Assembly (NCBI RefSeq): GCF_002368115.1
Contig: NZ_AP018316.1
Span: 4,212,666 to 4,276,665, forward strand
DNA length: 64,000 nt
Direction: 5' to 3'
Source: Dolichospermum compactum NIES-806
GTDB taxonomy: Bacteria; Cyanobacteriota; Cyanobacteriia; Cyanobacteriales; Nostocaceae
Made by a program: the position numbers and the translations under genes. Under the pieces are notes generated by a model that did no database searches, was not told where the DNA came from, and saw only the letters and a program-made list of their open reading frames with translations. Positions 43,615-53,437 of this stretch are shown piece after piece (the stretch's first letter is position 1; the number at the start of each line of letters is the position of its first letter).

Positions 43615-46600
43615 ATGAACATACAAGATATTCAGGACAGTGTTAGGATTGGTGTGGAAATTTCCGTTATTCTTAGAACAGGCCATCAGTTTTCTGGCGT
43701 TCTTAGTGAGATAAGGGAGACGAGCATTATTTTACGTCAAGCATCTGGCGCAAAAATGCCTTTGGCTGCTGAAGCAATTGATTGTATTTTCCCAATACCA
43801 ATTATAGATACCTCTACTGTTTTACCTACCCATTCATCCATCTCTTCTAATCTACAGAACAAACCTGACTTACAAACCTCTTCATCAGCTTTGAAAACTG
43901 AGTTAGAACTTGCCATAAATAATAATATTCCTATATATTCTCTTGAGGTTGTTACTAAATTAGTGGAAATTGATACTCGTTTTGATACAGCAATTACGCA
44001 AGCAAAATTTGATCCTTTACCACCTGACTTTATTACACCTCATGAAATCACATCTTTGCTCTACTCAGCGGAAAAGAAGAATATGTTAGAAGCATGGGAT
44101 AAGGTAAAAAATCAATATGATCATGCTATTAAAAACAAAGATAGTCAACTACTTAATCGACCAATTGAAAGTTGTGAACAACTCATCAAAAAATATCCTA
44201 AATTGGCTTCTTCTCGATTTAATTTAGGTTGTCTGTACTATCAAAAGGGGCAAAATCGTAAAGCTGTTGAAGTCTTTGAATTAGCTGTTTCTACATCAAA
44301 AGACCATCGGGTATTGTACAATTTAGCAGCCATAGTTTTAAAATCCGATCAAGCTAAAGCTTGTTATGCCTTACATGAATATTTTAAACTCTCTTCACCA
44401 TCACAAAATATGGTGGCTTGGTATAAATTTATTGATTTAGCACTGCAATCAGGCATAATTAATCAACTTAGCAATCTTTATGAAAAAACTATTGAGGATA
44501 GTAAAGAAGATGACAGTCGTTTAATAATTGAAAGTGCTGTATTTGCACTCAAAAAGTATAATAAAGAAAAAGAGGCACAAGAATTAACTGCTGCTTTTAT
44601 TAAGCACTATTTGGAACTTGAGAAATTGTCAAATATTCTAAAATCAATGCTATTTAATCTTGATGTAGAAGCAAGTCAAGCATATCTTAAACAAGAACAA
44701 GAATTAAAGCAAGCCCAAGAACAAACTAAACGTTATGAAAATAAAATTAAACAACAAAAAGAAATTGAAAGTTTAATCAACTACGCCCAAACTTTAGCCA
44801 AACGCAAACAATACAATCAGGCTATTGTTGAAATTCGTAAAGCTCTTGAAAAAGACCCTGAACATACTTTAGCTCAAAATCTTTTAACAGAATATCGTGA
44901 AGCAGATAAAGAACGAGGATTACCAACAGGTTCGGGTGATTATGCCCAAGCTAAAAGGGCTGAGATTATAGATAAAAATTTAAAGAAAGCGGAAAAATTC
45001 TATCGTCAGGCTATTAAAAACAATGACAACGGTGAAGCTGCTGTTAAAGATTTAGCTGCACTTCTTACAAGGCAGAACAGGGATGAAGAAGCAATAAAAA
45101 TTTTAACCGATTATAGACCAAAATCATTAAACAAAAAAAGTATTGATAACCAATTACTAAATATATACGGACACGCTAAAATGTATTGTAACGCCTTGAA
45201 GCTACTAAATGATACATTGAAATCAACTCCTCAATATGATTTAAAAAAAAGAGCTAACATTTTAAATCAAATTTCTGTTTGTCAAGTAAAAGAAGAAATG
45301 TTTGATGAAGCAGAAAAAACTCTTTCTCGTATTTTAGCCATTAGTCCTACTAATATCACGGCAAAAAAATGGCTTGAAGCATTACAGCAAGCAAAAAAAA
45401 CTGGATTTTATGCTCGTTTAGAAGAAATATTTATTGTTCAAGATGTGTTAAATGAAAGTGGTACGAATATTAGTAAATTTCTTGAGTTTTATTTAGATCG
45501 CTGTGAATACCAGGGAGTTGATGAAGTTAAAATAGCCAATCGTAATTTTTCTGAAGAAGACTTAAAAAAACTAAAAGGTTTAATTGAAGGTGCTGGTAGA
45601 AAAAGACCTGGATTGAGAGCGCAACACAACTTATCTGCTGCTAAGTTATTACTTAATTTTGAGTCAGAGGGGGAACAACAAAAGATTCGTTTTTATTTAC
45701 AACATTATGCAGGTGATATGGGAGATTCTTGTCTTTTAGAACAAAAACCTCAAGATGTAATTTTATCTTACTATCAGGAAGCATTTGCTATTGCTCCTAA
45801 ATGGGAATGGAAACTTGGTGAAAGATTATCACGATCCCTAATGTTGTTATGCAATAAATCTTCAGAAGAAATAGTTTCTGAAAATATACCAAAGCCTGAA
45901 GAATGTTTAACAGAAGCAATCAAAAAAAGTAGAGGTCGTATTGTAATTGAATATCTACTCATTCTGTCTCTTAATAATCCAATTGCAGAATTTATTTTAA
46001 CACTTATTAATAAAGATAAAGATCTAAATAAGAATGTTCAATCCTTATGCTACGAAATATTAGGTGAATCAGGTGAATCGAATCTAGATTTTCAAAAATT
46101 TACAGAATTGTGGGGACGAACTCGTGATGTTTTAAATAGACGAACTGAGGAAATTATTAGAGATTTAAGTTTATTAGAATCTTCAGCTAATGATTTAGGA
46201 TTATTAGAATACCAAATTAATCAAATACAATCTATTATTCAAAAAATACGTGTATCTTTAGATAAACGTCGTCTTAATGACATTAATAAAGTTTTAGGTT
46301 TTATGTTTGATTATAGGCAACAAAAAACTTATACAGAAAGAGAGAGATTAGTAACAGTTATTAAAAAACAAATTAATCAACTAGCGGATGAAATTGAAAA
46401 AGAACCTACTAAATATTCTTTAGAATTATTTTATCCTTATTTGAAAATTTTAGAGAAAACAATTGAAGAACATTTTAAAGAAATTCAGATGCTAGCTGAA
46501 CCTAATGAACTTCAAACTAACTTGTCCATTGATTCTTACACACCTGATGAGAACTCAACTATTAAATGTCAAATTACAATTACTAATGAAAATGGAAGAA

Positions 46601-48036
46601 GTCCGGCAAGTTCTATAAAAATTTATGTAAAGCCCTCCCCTAATAATGAATATAGTATTCAAAGTAAAGATATTGATGTTACAGAAGCATTATCTGGAGG
46701 TCAATCGGTTACTTGTCAAATTCCCGTAACTATTACGGAAATTGCAAAAGAATCACAAGTATTTACATTGTACTATGAACTATCTTTTATTACTCGTAGA
46801 GATGAGAAGAAAAGAAGTGAGGATACACAGTCTATTAAGCTTTATTCAAACACGGAGTTCAAAGACATACAAAATCCTTATGCTACTTATGCACAAGGGA
46901 GTACGGTAGAGGACAAAAATATGTTTTATGGACGGGATCAATTAATTAATGTTTTACTATCTTCTATCCGTAATGCCTCCTCTGCTAAGAGTTTAGTAAT
47001 ATACGGACAAAAACGTGCTGGGAAATCATCTGTACTTTACCACTTAAAACAACAATTAGGATTACCTATAATTCCTGTTTCTTTCAGTATTGGCGATATT
47101 ATTGGAGATGATTTCTCAGTAGGCACTTTTCTATATCGAATTATCCAATGCATAGAAGATGCTTTTGAAGACCTAAATGATCAAGGTTATCCAGCTATTG
47201 ATGTTAAACGTCCTACATTAGATGAACTTCAACAAAATTCGCAACTTCAATTTCAGGATTATATGACTAACTTACGTAAAAGTTTAAAGAAAGTAGAGGC
47301 ATATAAAGATGCTAAAATAATGCTTTTGATAGATGAATTTTCTTATATTTATGGTGAAATTATGCGAGGACGTATTCAAGATACATTTATGAAATCGTGG
47401 AAGGCTTTGCTGGAAAAACGACATTTTGGAGCAGTTTTGGTAGGACAAGATACAATGCCCCAATTTATTGCTCATTTCCCTAATGAATTTCAAGTAGCAG
47501 AAAGCCAGCGTATTTCTTATTTAGCAGATGATGATGCCCGTTGTTTAATTATTGATCCAATTCGTATTATTGATACCAGTGAAAGTCGTTATAAAGGAGA
47601 TGCTGTTAATTTATTACTAAGATTGACAGCAGGTAGTCCTTATTATATTCAGATATTTTGCAACCGATTAGTTGAGTATATGAACCGCAAAAAAGCTATT
47701 TATGTAACTGATGCAGATATTGAAACTGTAAAGGAAACATTAATTGGTGGACATAATTCTCTTGATGATTCTGTATTTGATAATTTAATTAGTGCAGGTG
47801 ATAGTAGTATTGACAACATTAGTAGAGAAGATGCGTTATCTGTTTTACGGGATATTGCTCAAGGTTCACGCATTCAATCTCATTGTGATCGCTCTGCTAT
47901 TAATTTCCAAACTTCAAAACCTATAGATCAGATTCTAGATAATTTAGTAGGACGAGAAGTAATAGAAAAACAAGGTACTTCTCTTTATAAAATTAAAGTT
48001 GGTTTATTCAAAGAATGGTTACTAGCACATCAATAA
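43615..48036 (+). CDS. Giant Sm-like/TPR/NTPase protein
   Basis: 1473 residues. N-terminal about 65 residues resemble an Sm/Hfq-like fold: IGVEISVILRTGHQFSGVLSEI, then TSIILRQASGAKMPLAAEAI. A TPR and coiled-coil region follows (about 150-600; for example FNLGCLYYQKGQNRKAVEVF and YAQTLAKRKQYNQAIVEIRK), then a helical region to about 960 and a beta-sandwich-like segment (about 970-1080). The C-terminus is a P-loop NTPase of STAND/Orc-like type, with FYGRDQL, Walker A GQKRAGKSS (1131-1139) and Walker B MLLIDEF (D1240, E1241), and a final winged-helix-like part. No signal or membrane segment. The next gene starts 23 bp downstream after aaggag, so the two are an operon. It is not a known system to me. 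Confidence 0.8.
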   Translation: MNIQDIQDSVRIGVEISVILRTGHQFSGVLSEIRETSIILRQASGAKMPLAAEAIDCIFPIPIIDTSTVLPTHSSISSNLQNKPDLQTSSSALKTELELAINNNIPIYSLEVVTKLVEIDTRFDTAITQAKFDPLPPDFITPHEITSLLYSAEKKNMLEAWDKVKNQYDHAIKNKDSQLLNRPIESCEQLIKKYPKLASSRFNLGCLYYQKGQNRKAVEVFELAVSTSKDHRVLYNLAAIVLKSDQAKACYALHEYFKLSSPSQNMVAWYKFIDLALQSGIINQLSNLYEKTIEDSKEDDSRLIIESAVFALKKYNKEKEAQELTAAFIKHYLELEKLSNILKSMLFNLDVEASQAYLKQEQELKQAQEQTKRYENKIKQQKEIESLINYAQTLAKRKQYNQAIVEIRKALEKDPEHTLAQNLLTEYREADKERGLPTGSGDYAQAKRAEIIDKNLKKAEKFYRQAIKNNDNGEAAVKDLAALLTRQNRDEEAIKILTDYRPKSLNKKSIDNQLLNIYGHAKMYCNALKLLNDTLKSTPQYDLKKRANILNQISVCQVKEEMFDEAEKTLSRILAISPTNITAKKWLEALQQAKKTGFYARLEEIFIVQDVLNESGTNISKFLEFYLDRCEYQGVDEVKIANRNFSEEDLKKLKGLIEGAGRKRPGLRAQHNLSAAKLLLNFESEGEQQKIRFYLQHYAGDMGDSCLLEQKPQDVILSYYQEAFAIAPKWEWKLGERLSRSLMLLCNKSSEEIVSENIPKPEECLTEAIKKSRGRIVIEYLLILSLNNPIAEFILTLINKDKDLNKNVQSLCYEILGESGESNLDFQKFTELWGRTRDVLNRRTEEIIRDLSLLESSANDLGLLEYQINQIQSIIQKIRVSLDKRRLNDINKVLGFMFDYRQQKTYTERERLVTVIKKQINQLADEIEKEPTKYSLELFYPYLKILEKTIEEHFKEIQMLAEPNELQTNLSIDSYTPDENSTIKCQITITNENGRSPASSIKIYVKPSPNNEYSIQSKDIDVTEALSGGQSVTCQIPVTITEIAKESQVFTLYYELSFITRRDEKKRSEDTQSIKLYSNTEFKDIQNPYATYAQGSTVEDKNMFYGRDQLINVLLSSIRNASSAKSLVIYGQKRAGKSSVLYHLKQQLGLPIIPVSFSIGDIIGDDFSVGTFLYRIIQCIEDAFEDLNDQGYPAIDVKRPTLDELQQNSQLQFQDYMTNLRKSLKKVEAYKDAKIMLLIDEFSYIYGEIMRGRIQDTFMKSWKALLEKRHFGAVLVGQDTMPQFIAHFPNEFQVAESQRISYLADDDARCLIIDPIRIIDTSESRYKGDAVNLLLRLTAGSPYYIQIFCNRLVEYMNRKKAIYVTDADIETVKETLIGGHNSLDDSVFDNLISAGDSSIDNISREDALSVLRDIAQGSRIQSHCDRSAINFQTSKPIDQILDNLVGREVIEKQGTSLYKIKVGLFKEWLLAHQ

Positions 48037-48059
48037 AATAGACAAGGAGATTTATAACC

Positions 48060-49574
48060 ATGCAAGATTATTTTTATAATCCCTTTGCGAATAACGGCAA
48101 CATTGTTTATGATGATAATTTTGTCGGTCGTCAAGACGAAATCAGAACTATTCAACAACGAGTTATTAATTCACCACAAGCAGGTTGTTTAGCTATTGTT
48201 GGTGCGCCTAGAATTGGTAAATCTAGCTTAGTTTATCATACCTTAATCTATCCTAAAAATATTCTTGCTGAACGTAAAATATTAACATTTAGAATTAACC
48301 TTCCAGATGTAAAAAATCATCAAGAATTATTTCGAGAGTTCGTGAAACAGACATTAGAGTCTTTGGATGATGCTGATTCAGAAGATGAATTTATCCTTAT
48401 TAAAGGAAAATCATTACTTGAGAAAAATCTTCAGTGGCTGGACCTTCAATCTGAAGTTCGTAAGTTTTTTAAAAAGCTTAAAAGATCTAATTGGCGGATA
48501 ATTGCAGTAATTGATGAATTTGATCAAGCACGCCATATCTTTAAAGATGGTGTAGGATTTCAAGCATTGAGAGAATTAGCATATCAACCCGAATGGAGTA
48601 TATGTTTGGTTACAGTTTCAAGGCGTTATTTGTATGAGATCGGTAATCAAGTAGATATCTCCAATCTTCCTGGTATTTTTAAAGATGAAATTTTACGATG
48701 TTTTAGTCAAGAAGAATTAAGAACTTTATTAAACAAACTACAAAAAATTGATTTCGATGTTACTAATGAATGTTTTCAGTTTATTTGGGACAATACAGGG
48801 GGACACCCTCACCTAGCTTCAGCTTTATCATTTGAATTAGCTAACTCATGGTTAAATAGTCAGAAATATAATTTAGAAGAAAGCTTGCAAGAAGCTACAT
48901 CTGAATTTTTGAAATATTATGATAATTTAATAGATATTCTCAAAGAAGATGATTCTCTCGATAAACTACTTCAAATATTGTTTGGTCCTGTAATTACAGC
49001 CACCAAATTTGATGCAGAAAAATTTGTTAGATATGGATTAATAAAACCTAATAATTATGGATATTATCAAGTTTTTTCATCTCATTTTGAAAATTATCTC
49101 AGATTAGTAGAACGTTCAAGAGATTTATGGCCTCTTTGGCGAGATACGGAAAGAAAGCTCCGTTCTTTAATTACTGAAATTATGGAAACCGAGTATGGAG
49201 AAGATTGGCCTTCCCAATTAGAAAAATCTCGTCCTAAATTAAAAAAAATGATTGATCAATTTCGAGAAGCACAAGAAAAGGAAAAGAAATCATTTGGAGG
49301 ACGTGCTTCAACTAACTTACTAGACTTCTCTTATCCAATGAATTTATATGAAATTATTTCATCTCATTGGAATTTATTTGAAAAGATTCTCAATCAGGAT
49401 AAAAATTATTGGTCTGCTCGGTTTCAACTTCTGGCTAAACTCCGTAATCCAATGGCTCACATAAGAGATGAAATTATACAAGAGCATGAACGTCAAATAG
49501 CTGAGGGATATTGTCAAGAAATCCTTTATAACTTGGAAGAATATAAAAGAAGAATCTACAGCAATCCGAATTAA
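48060..49574 (+). CDS. P-loop NTPase with C-terminal HEPN/Swt1-like domain
   Basis: 504 residues with a clear ribosome site (aaggag, 48044-48049). The N-terminal NTPase begins NPFANNG...NFVGRQDEI, with Walker A GAPRIGKSS (48-56) and Walker B IAVIDEFDQA (D152, E153). A winged-helix-like region follows (about 300-365). The C-terminal about 130 residues are helical and include LWRDTERKLRSLITEIMETE and the motif RNPMAH (R462, H467), the R-x4-H pattern of HEPN RNases, in the setting seen in Swt1-family HEPN proteins. I infer that the NTPase gates a metal-independent RNase. It shares the pre-Walker GR(D/Q) element with the large upstream protein. It is convergent with the next gene. Confidence 0.82.
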   Translation: MQDYFYNPFANNGNIVYDDNFVGRQDEIRTIQQRVINSPQAGCLAIVGAPRIGKSSLVYHTLIYPKNILAERKILTFRINLPDVKNHQELFREFVKQTLESLDDADSEDEFILIKGKSLLEKNLQWLDLQSEVRKFFKKLKRSNWRIIAVIDEFDQARHIFKDGVGFQALRELAYQPEWSICLVTVSRRYLYEIGNQVDISNLPGIFKDEILRCFSQEELRTLLNKLQKIDFDVTNECFQFIWDNTGGHPHLASALSFELANSWLNSQKYNLEESLQEATSEFLKYYDNLIDILKEDDSLDKLLQILFGPVITATKFDAEKFVRYGLIKPNNYGYYQVFSSHFENYLRLVERSRDLWPLWRDTERKLRSLITEIMETEYGEDWPSQLEKSRPKLKKMIDQFREAQEKEKKSFGGRASTNLLDFSYPMNLYEIISSHWNLFEKILNQDKNYWSARFQLLAKLRNPMAHIRDEIIQEHERQIAEGYCQEILYNLEEYKRRIYSNPN

Positions 49575-49709
49575 ATACTGAAAAAATACCTAATTTGGAT
49601 AAATTTAGCAAGTGTATCTTAAAAATACTCATGTATACACTTTTCATAGATAAAAAATATCCAACAATCATAATGTTTTTGTCCTTGCAGTCAACTAAAT
49701 ATGAAGTAT

Positions 49710-49741
49710 GCGATCGCCCCTCCATTACTATAGGCGATCGC
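49710..49741. terminator. Palindrome built from two HIP1 sites
   Basis: GCGATCGCC and GGCGATCGC face each other across a 14-base loop between two convergent genes. It could act as a bidirectional terminator although no T tract follows. It may be only two HIP1 sites by chance. Confidence 0.45.
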
Positions 49742-49749
49742 TCTCATCA

Positions 49750-50664
49750 TTAGTATAATCCCCCACTGGAAACATCAATTTTGGCAATCTGATTCCGACA
49801 ATATTCTTGCGTCGGTGTCACAGAAACAACTTCCACCTCTACAGGTTTTTCTGGAGTGGGGTTAATAATAAACTCACTTGGTCCTTGATGCGGTTTTAGA
49901 GGATTTCCCCAGTCATAAGTATAACCTAAACCAGACCAAGGATAATATTCTTTTTTGGCATTGGTGTAGGAATTGGTGTATATTGCCTTAACAACAGGAC
50001 TACTATCAGGAACAGGTAAAGGTAAAAGATTACAACTAGAATCGTTAATTTCTCCATCAATACATGGTCTCATCAAATCTTCGGCTTTTACCCACATTTC
50101 CACAAAATGAGTTTTAGTGGAATATTTATTTAAGATTAGTCCTAAATACTGCTGTAACCGCAATGAGAGTTCAACATTATCAGGAATATTGCTATCAATT
50201 GCTTGATATTTTTGACAAAATTCTTTTACTTGTGGTACTGCGGTAAACCAAGTTTGATAAGGTAGCAATTTCTTTGCACCTATTGGCCAATCTGTACTTG
50301 GGTTACTTGTGTATTTCCAAGTTGACATCAAATATTCTACTTTGCCATTATTTGATCTCGATTTTACTTGGGGATTATTTGGAGATAAAGCCCAAAGATT
50401 ATTAACTACTTCATCTGCTAATGGTTGTTTGGCATCTTCAATACTATCTGCTAATGTTTTGGTGAGAACATTATAAGTTTCTGGTTGATATTGCAATAGA
50501 TAGTCATAGACATTTTGGCTTACTTCTAATTGGGCTAATTCTGCTTTGAGGATTGGAGTATTGTTACTAGTAATTCCTGCTGCTAATACTCTATTTTGCC
50601 ACCCGAAAACTAAAAAGGCACAACAAAGTAAGCCTACAAATAATTTGTACTGCCAATTTTTCAT
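49750..50664 (-). CDS. Secreted hypothetical protein
   Basis: 304 residues with an N-terminal signal peptide (KLFVGLLCCAFLVFGW...RVLAAG). The mature part includes NVYDYLLQYQPETYNVLTKTL, a Trp-rich WKYTSNPSTDWPIGAKKLLP and four or five cysteines (FCQKY, RPCIDGEINDSSC, YCRN) that could form disulphides. The phrase YYPWSGLGYTYDWGNP is distinctive. No family is recognised. Predicted location is the periplasm or outside. It stands alone between the HEPN gene and recJ. Confidence 0.75.
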   Translation of the reverse strand: MKNWQYKLFVGLLCCAFLVFGWQNRVLAAGITSNNTPILKAELAQLEVSQNVYDYLLQYQPETYNVLTKTLADSIEDAKQPLADEVVNNLWALSPNNPQVKSRSNNGKVEYLMSTWKYTSNPSTDWPIGAKKLLPYQTWFTAVPQVKEFCQKYQAIDSNIPDNVELSLRLQQYLGLILNKYSTKTHFVEMWVKAEDLMRPCIDGEINDSSCNLLPLPVPDSSPVVKAIYTNSYTNAKKEYYPWSGLGYTYDWGNPLKPHQGPSEFIINPTPEKPVEVEVVSVTPTQEYCRNQIAKIDVSSGGLY

Positions 50665-50815
50665 GGTTAATCACTTGGTACTTGGAATTTTGTATCGAAA
50701 CAGATTATACATGAAGATACTATCAGTTTTGTAGTAAGAATTGTTAATAAATCATTAAAAATACTGAATTACGTATTATAAATACAGAACTAATATTTGA
50801 TTTTAAAAAAGATAC

Positions 50816-50846
50816 GTAGGTTGTGTTAGCGACAGTATAACGCGCC
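50816..50846. repeat. Truncated GTAGGTTG-GTT-AGCGACAG repeat
   Basis: gtaggttgtgttagcgacag followed by tataacgcgc is a degenerate copy of the repeat at 37183-37225, just upstream of recJ. Confidence 0.6.
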
Positions 50847-50875
50847 ATGATCAATGAAAAAGACGGAAATTGGCA

Positions 50876-52921
50876 ATGAACAATAACCAATCAATTAGAC
50901 GCTTACCCAATCAACGTTGGCAAATTGCAGCAACAAATCCCGAAGCCAGTTTAACATTAGCAAATTTAATGAATATTTCCCCCATTATTAGCCAATTGTT
51001 AATTAATCGGGGGATGAAAAACCCAGAAGATGCAAAAATATTTTTAGATCCTGAATCTTTAAATTTACCTTCTCCTTTGGAGGAATTTCCTGATTTAGCT
51101 GCAAGTGTGGAATTATTGGAAATGGCGATCGCTAATCAAGATAAAATAGCTATATGTGGCGACTATGATGCAGATGGTATGACCAGCACTGCTTTACTAC
51201 TCCGCAGTTTACGCGCGTTAGGTGCTGATGTTGATTATGCTATCCCCAGTCGAATGCACGATGGTTATGGCATTAATAACCGCATTGTTCAAGAATTTCA
51301 TGATGAAGGGGTGAAACTAATTCTCACTGTAGATAACGGAATTTCTGCCGTTGAACCAATTACCAAAGCTAGAGAATTGGGTTTAAAAGTTATTATCACA
51401 GATCATCATGATATTCCCCAAATATTACCCCCAGCTAATGCAATTCTTAACCCGAAACTAATCGCTGAATCTTCTCCCTATCGAGGTGTGGCTGGTGTGG
51501 GTGTGGCTTATATTTTAGCCGTTTGTTTAGCCCAACAATTAGGCGAACTCAAAGGTTTAGTACAGCCCCTTTTAGCCCTATTTACATTAGGAACTATCGC
51601 CGATTTAGCCCCTTTAACTGGTGTGAATCGTCGCTGGGTAAAAAGAGGTTTAAATATATTATCAAAATCTACTTTACCAGGGATACAAGCATTAATTCAA
51701 ATTGCCGGAGTTCAAGCTAGTGAAGGAGAAAAAAATCAAAATTCAAAATCTTTAAAACCCGAAGATATTGGTTTTCGATTGGGACCAAGAATTAATGCTA
51801 TCGGCAGAATTGGTGATCCCCAAATTGTCATTGATTTACTCACAACTGATGATTTTAGTATTGCACTAGCCAAAGCTATCCAGTGTGAACAAACTAATAC
51901 TCAACGTCAACAAATGTGCGAAGAAATTGAAAAAGAAGCCATTTCTATTGTTGAAGATTTATATGTAAACTCTTTACAAAAAGACCGCGTATTAGTTGTT
52001 ATCAAAGAAGATTGGCATCATGGTGTTATTGGCATTGTGGCTTCCCGTTTATTAGAACGTTATGGTGTTCCCGTTTTTATTGGAACTTACGAAAATGAAG
52101 GCATAATTCGGGGTTCAGCGCGGGGAATTCCTGAATTTCATGTATTTGCAGCTTTAGATACTTGTCGGGATTTATTAGGTAAATTTGGAGGACACAAAGC
52201 TGCGGGGGGATTTTCTTTACCAGCAGAGAATTTACCAGAATTTCGGTTGCGGTTATCTGCATTTGCAAATCAGTGTTTAGAACCTCAACACCTTAAACCG
52301 CTGTTGAAAATAGATACTCAAGTTAATATTCACGAAATTAATCAGGATCTTTTTCAACAGTTAAATATTCTTCATCCCTGTGGTATTGATAACTCAGATC
52401 CAATTTTTTGGACTGCGAATGTTCAAGTGATTGAACAGAAAATAGTTGGTAAAGGTCATATTAAATTAACTGTATCCCAAACTATAGACAATCAGCGTCA
52501 AGAAATTAAAGGCATAGCATGGCGTTGGGGTGATTATTTTCCCTTACCATCAAGATTAGATATTGCTTACAAACTCCGAGAAAATAACTTTAATGGTAAA
52601 ACTACCATTGAAATGGAGTTAATCGGTGCAAAACTCCCAAATCACGTTGCTGAACTTTTTGCTAATTCATCAAAACCACCACGCGCTAGTTTTGAATATA
52701 AACAGCGTCAATATACCTGTGGAATCTATGAAAATGGTATGAGTAGGGAATTAAGAGTTAAGAATTCTGAAGGTAAAGTTTTAGTTATGCAACCAGAAGA
52801 TAAATTTGGTCTGTTAGGTTTCAACCGCGACAATGCAGAACAGATAGATCTGTCCCAACCCATCTATGAAGGAATTGTACAAACTGCAATTCAGGCTTTA
52901 TCAACTTCTGTACAGAATTAA
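50876..52921 (+). CDS. recJ: Single-strand-specific exonuclease RecJ
   Basis: About 681 residues from ATG 50876; the upstream TTG at 50870 is less likely. RecJ degrades single-stranded DNA 5' to 3' in recombination and mismatch repair. DHH-family motifs: CGDYDADGMTSTALL (D96 and D98), the second IPSRMHDGYG, TVDNGIS, ITDHHD, and GVAGVGVAY; the C-terminal DHHA1 domain has VIGIVASRLLERYG and GKFGGHKAAGGFS. An OB-like domain and a C-terminal extension (from about 540) are usual in cyanobacteria. Monocistronic; convergent with psb30. Confidence 0.95.
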   Translation: MNNNQSIRRLPNQRWQIAATNPEASLTLANLMNISPIISQLLINRGMKNPEDAKIFLDPESLNLPSPLEEFPDLAASVELLEMAIANQDKIAICGDYDADGMTSTALLLRSLRALGADVDYAIPSRMHDGYGINNRIVQEFHDEGVKLILTVDNGISAVEPITKARELGLKVIITDHHDIPQILPPANAILNPKLIAESSPYRGVAGVGVAYILAVCLAQQLGELKGLVQPLLALFTLGTIADLAPLTGVNRRWVKRGLNILSKSTLPGIQALIQIAGVQASEGEKNQNSKSLKPEDIGFRLGPRINAIGRIGDPQIVIDLLTTDDFSIALAKAIQCEQTNTQRQQMCEEIEKEAISIVEDLYVNSLQKDRVLVVIKEDWHHGVIGIVASRLLERYGVPVFIGTYENEGIIRGSARGIPEFHVFAALDTCRDLLGKFGGHKAAGGFSLPAENLPEFRLRLSAFANQCLEPQHLKPLLKIDTQVNIHEINQDLFQQLNILHPCGIDNSDPIFWTANVQVIEQKIVGKGHIKLTVSQTIDNQRQEIKGIAWRWGDYFPLPSRLDIAYKLRENNFNGKTTIEMELIGAKLPNHVAELFANSSKPPRASFEYKQRQYTCGIYENGMSRELRVKNSEGKVLVMQPEDKFGLLGFNRDNAEQIDLSQPIYEGIVQTAIQALSTSVQN

Positions 52922-52941
52922 AGATTTAAAACTTTTTTAAG

Positions 52942-52958
52942 CGGGGATTTAAACCCCG
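52942..52958. repeat. Hairpin CGGGGATTTAAACCCCG
   Basis: A near-perfect inverted repeat between the 3' ends of recJ and psb30. A T-rich tract precedes it but none follows, so termination is uncertain. Confidence 0.5.
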
Positions 52959-53011
52959 ATGATCCTAAATGGGTAATTGGTGATTAAATAAACCATTACC
53001 CATGACCCAAT

Positions 53012-53131
53012 CTACAGGTTGCCGTTGCGAAATGCTAGAACGAAGATTACTATAGGACCGGAAACCACGATTAGTCCCACGCAAGTTAACTGCAAGACAA
53101 CTTCCCAATTGATGTTAGCTAAAATCTCCAT
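53012..53131 (-). CDS. psb30: Photosystem II protein Psb30 (Ycf12)
   Basis: 39 residues, too short for routine ORF calling: MEILANINWEVVLQLTCVGL, then IVVSGPIVIFVLAFRNGNL. It follows the Ycf12 pattern NxEVxxQLTxxxLIVxSGPxVIxxLAxRxGNL. It is a single-helix subunit at the edge of photosystem II near cytochrome b559 that helps stabilise the complex. A strong ribosome site GGGAGG lies just upstream of the ATG. Convergent with recJ. The Cys at position 17 is an unusual residue for the helix. Confidence 0.93.
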   Translation of the reverse strand: MEILANINWEVVLQLTCVGLIVVSGPIVIFVLAFRNGNL

Positions 53132-53281
53132 TTTTTCCTCCCAATGATTTTAATGGTTTAAAAAGATTTAATAATTCAATCGTAAAACCCGCAACTTATC
53201 ATATCTGTTTAGGGGATCTAAAATTTAATTTAGTTCACAAAATTATAGAAAAAGTCATAAAAAAGTAGAATATAGCAGGAG

Positions 53282-53304
53282 GTAGGGGCGCAGGGTCTGC
53301 GCCC
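53282..53304. repeat. Dispersed palindrome, intergenic copy
   Basis: Same 23-bp text as inside tamB (14065-14087) with two differences in the loop. Confidence 0.8.
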
Positions 53305-53369
53305 TTTGTCAGCAGTCAGGAGTAAAATCCTTTTGTTGTCAGAGTTTCATGATTGATATCCTAATCACC

Positions 53370-53425
53370 CTATACAGGGGTATAACAGGAAGATTAACTA
53401 TACATGGGTATAATAGGAAGATTAA
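53370..53425 (+). promoter_or_regulatory. Tandem 28-bp direct repeat with dyads; possible operator
   Basis: Two adjacent 28-bp units (53370-53397 and 53398-53425), identical at 25 of 28 positions, each contain the dyad TATAC-N4-GTATA. The second ends 12 bp before the ATG of the YkgJ-type gene. Two equally spaced dyads at a promoter are what a dimeric repressor or activator would need. The half-sites with the neighbouring CCC/GGG resemble CsoR/FrmR-type operators, but that is speculative. Confidence 0.5.
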
Positions 53426-53437
53426 AAGGTTAAAAAT

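Noticed and set aside
49710..49741. Palindrome of two HIP1 sites as a definite terminator
   Set aside because: There is no T tract and HIP1 sites are common, so only a low-confidence call is made.
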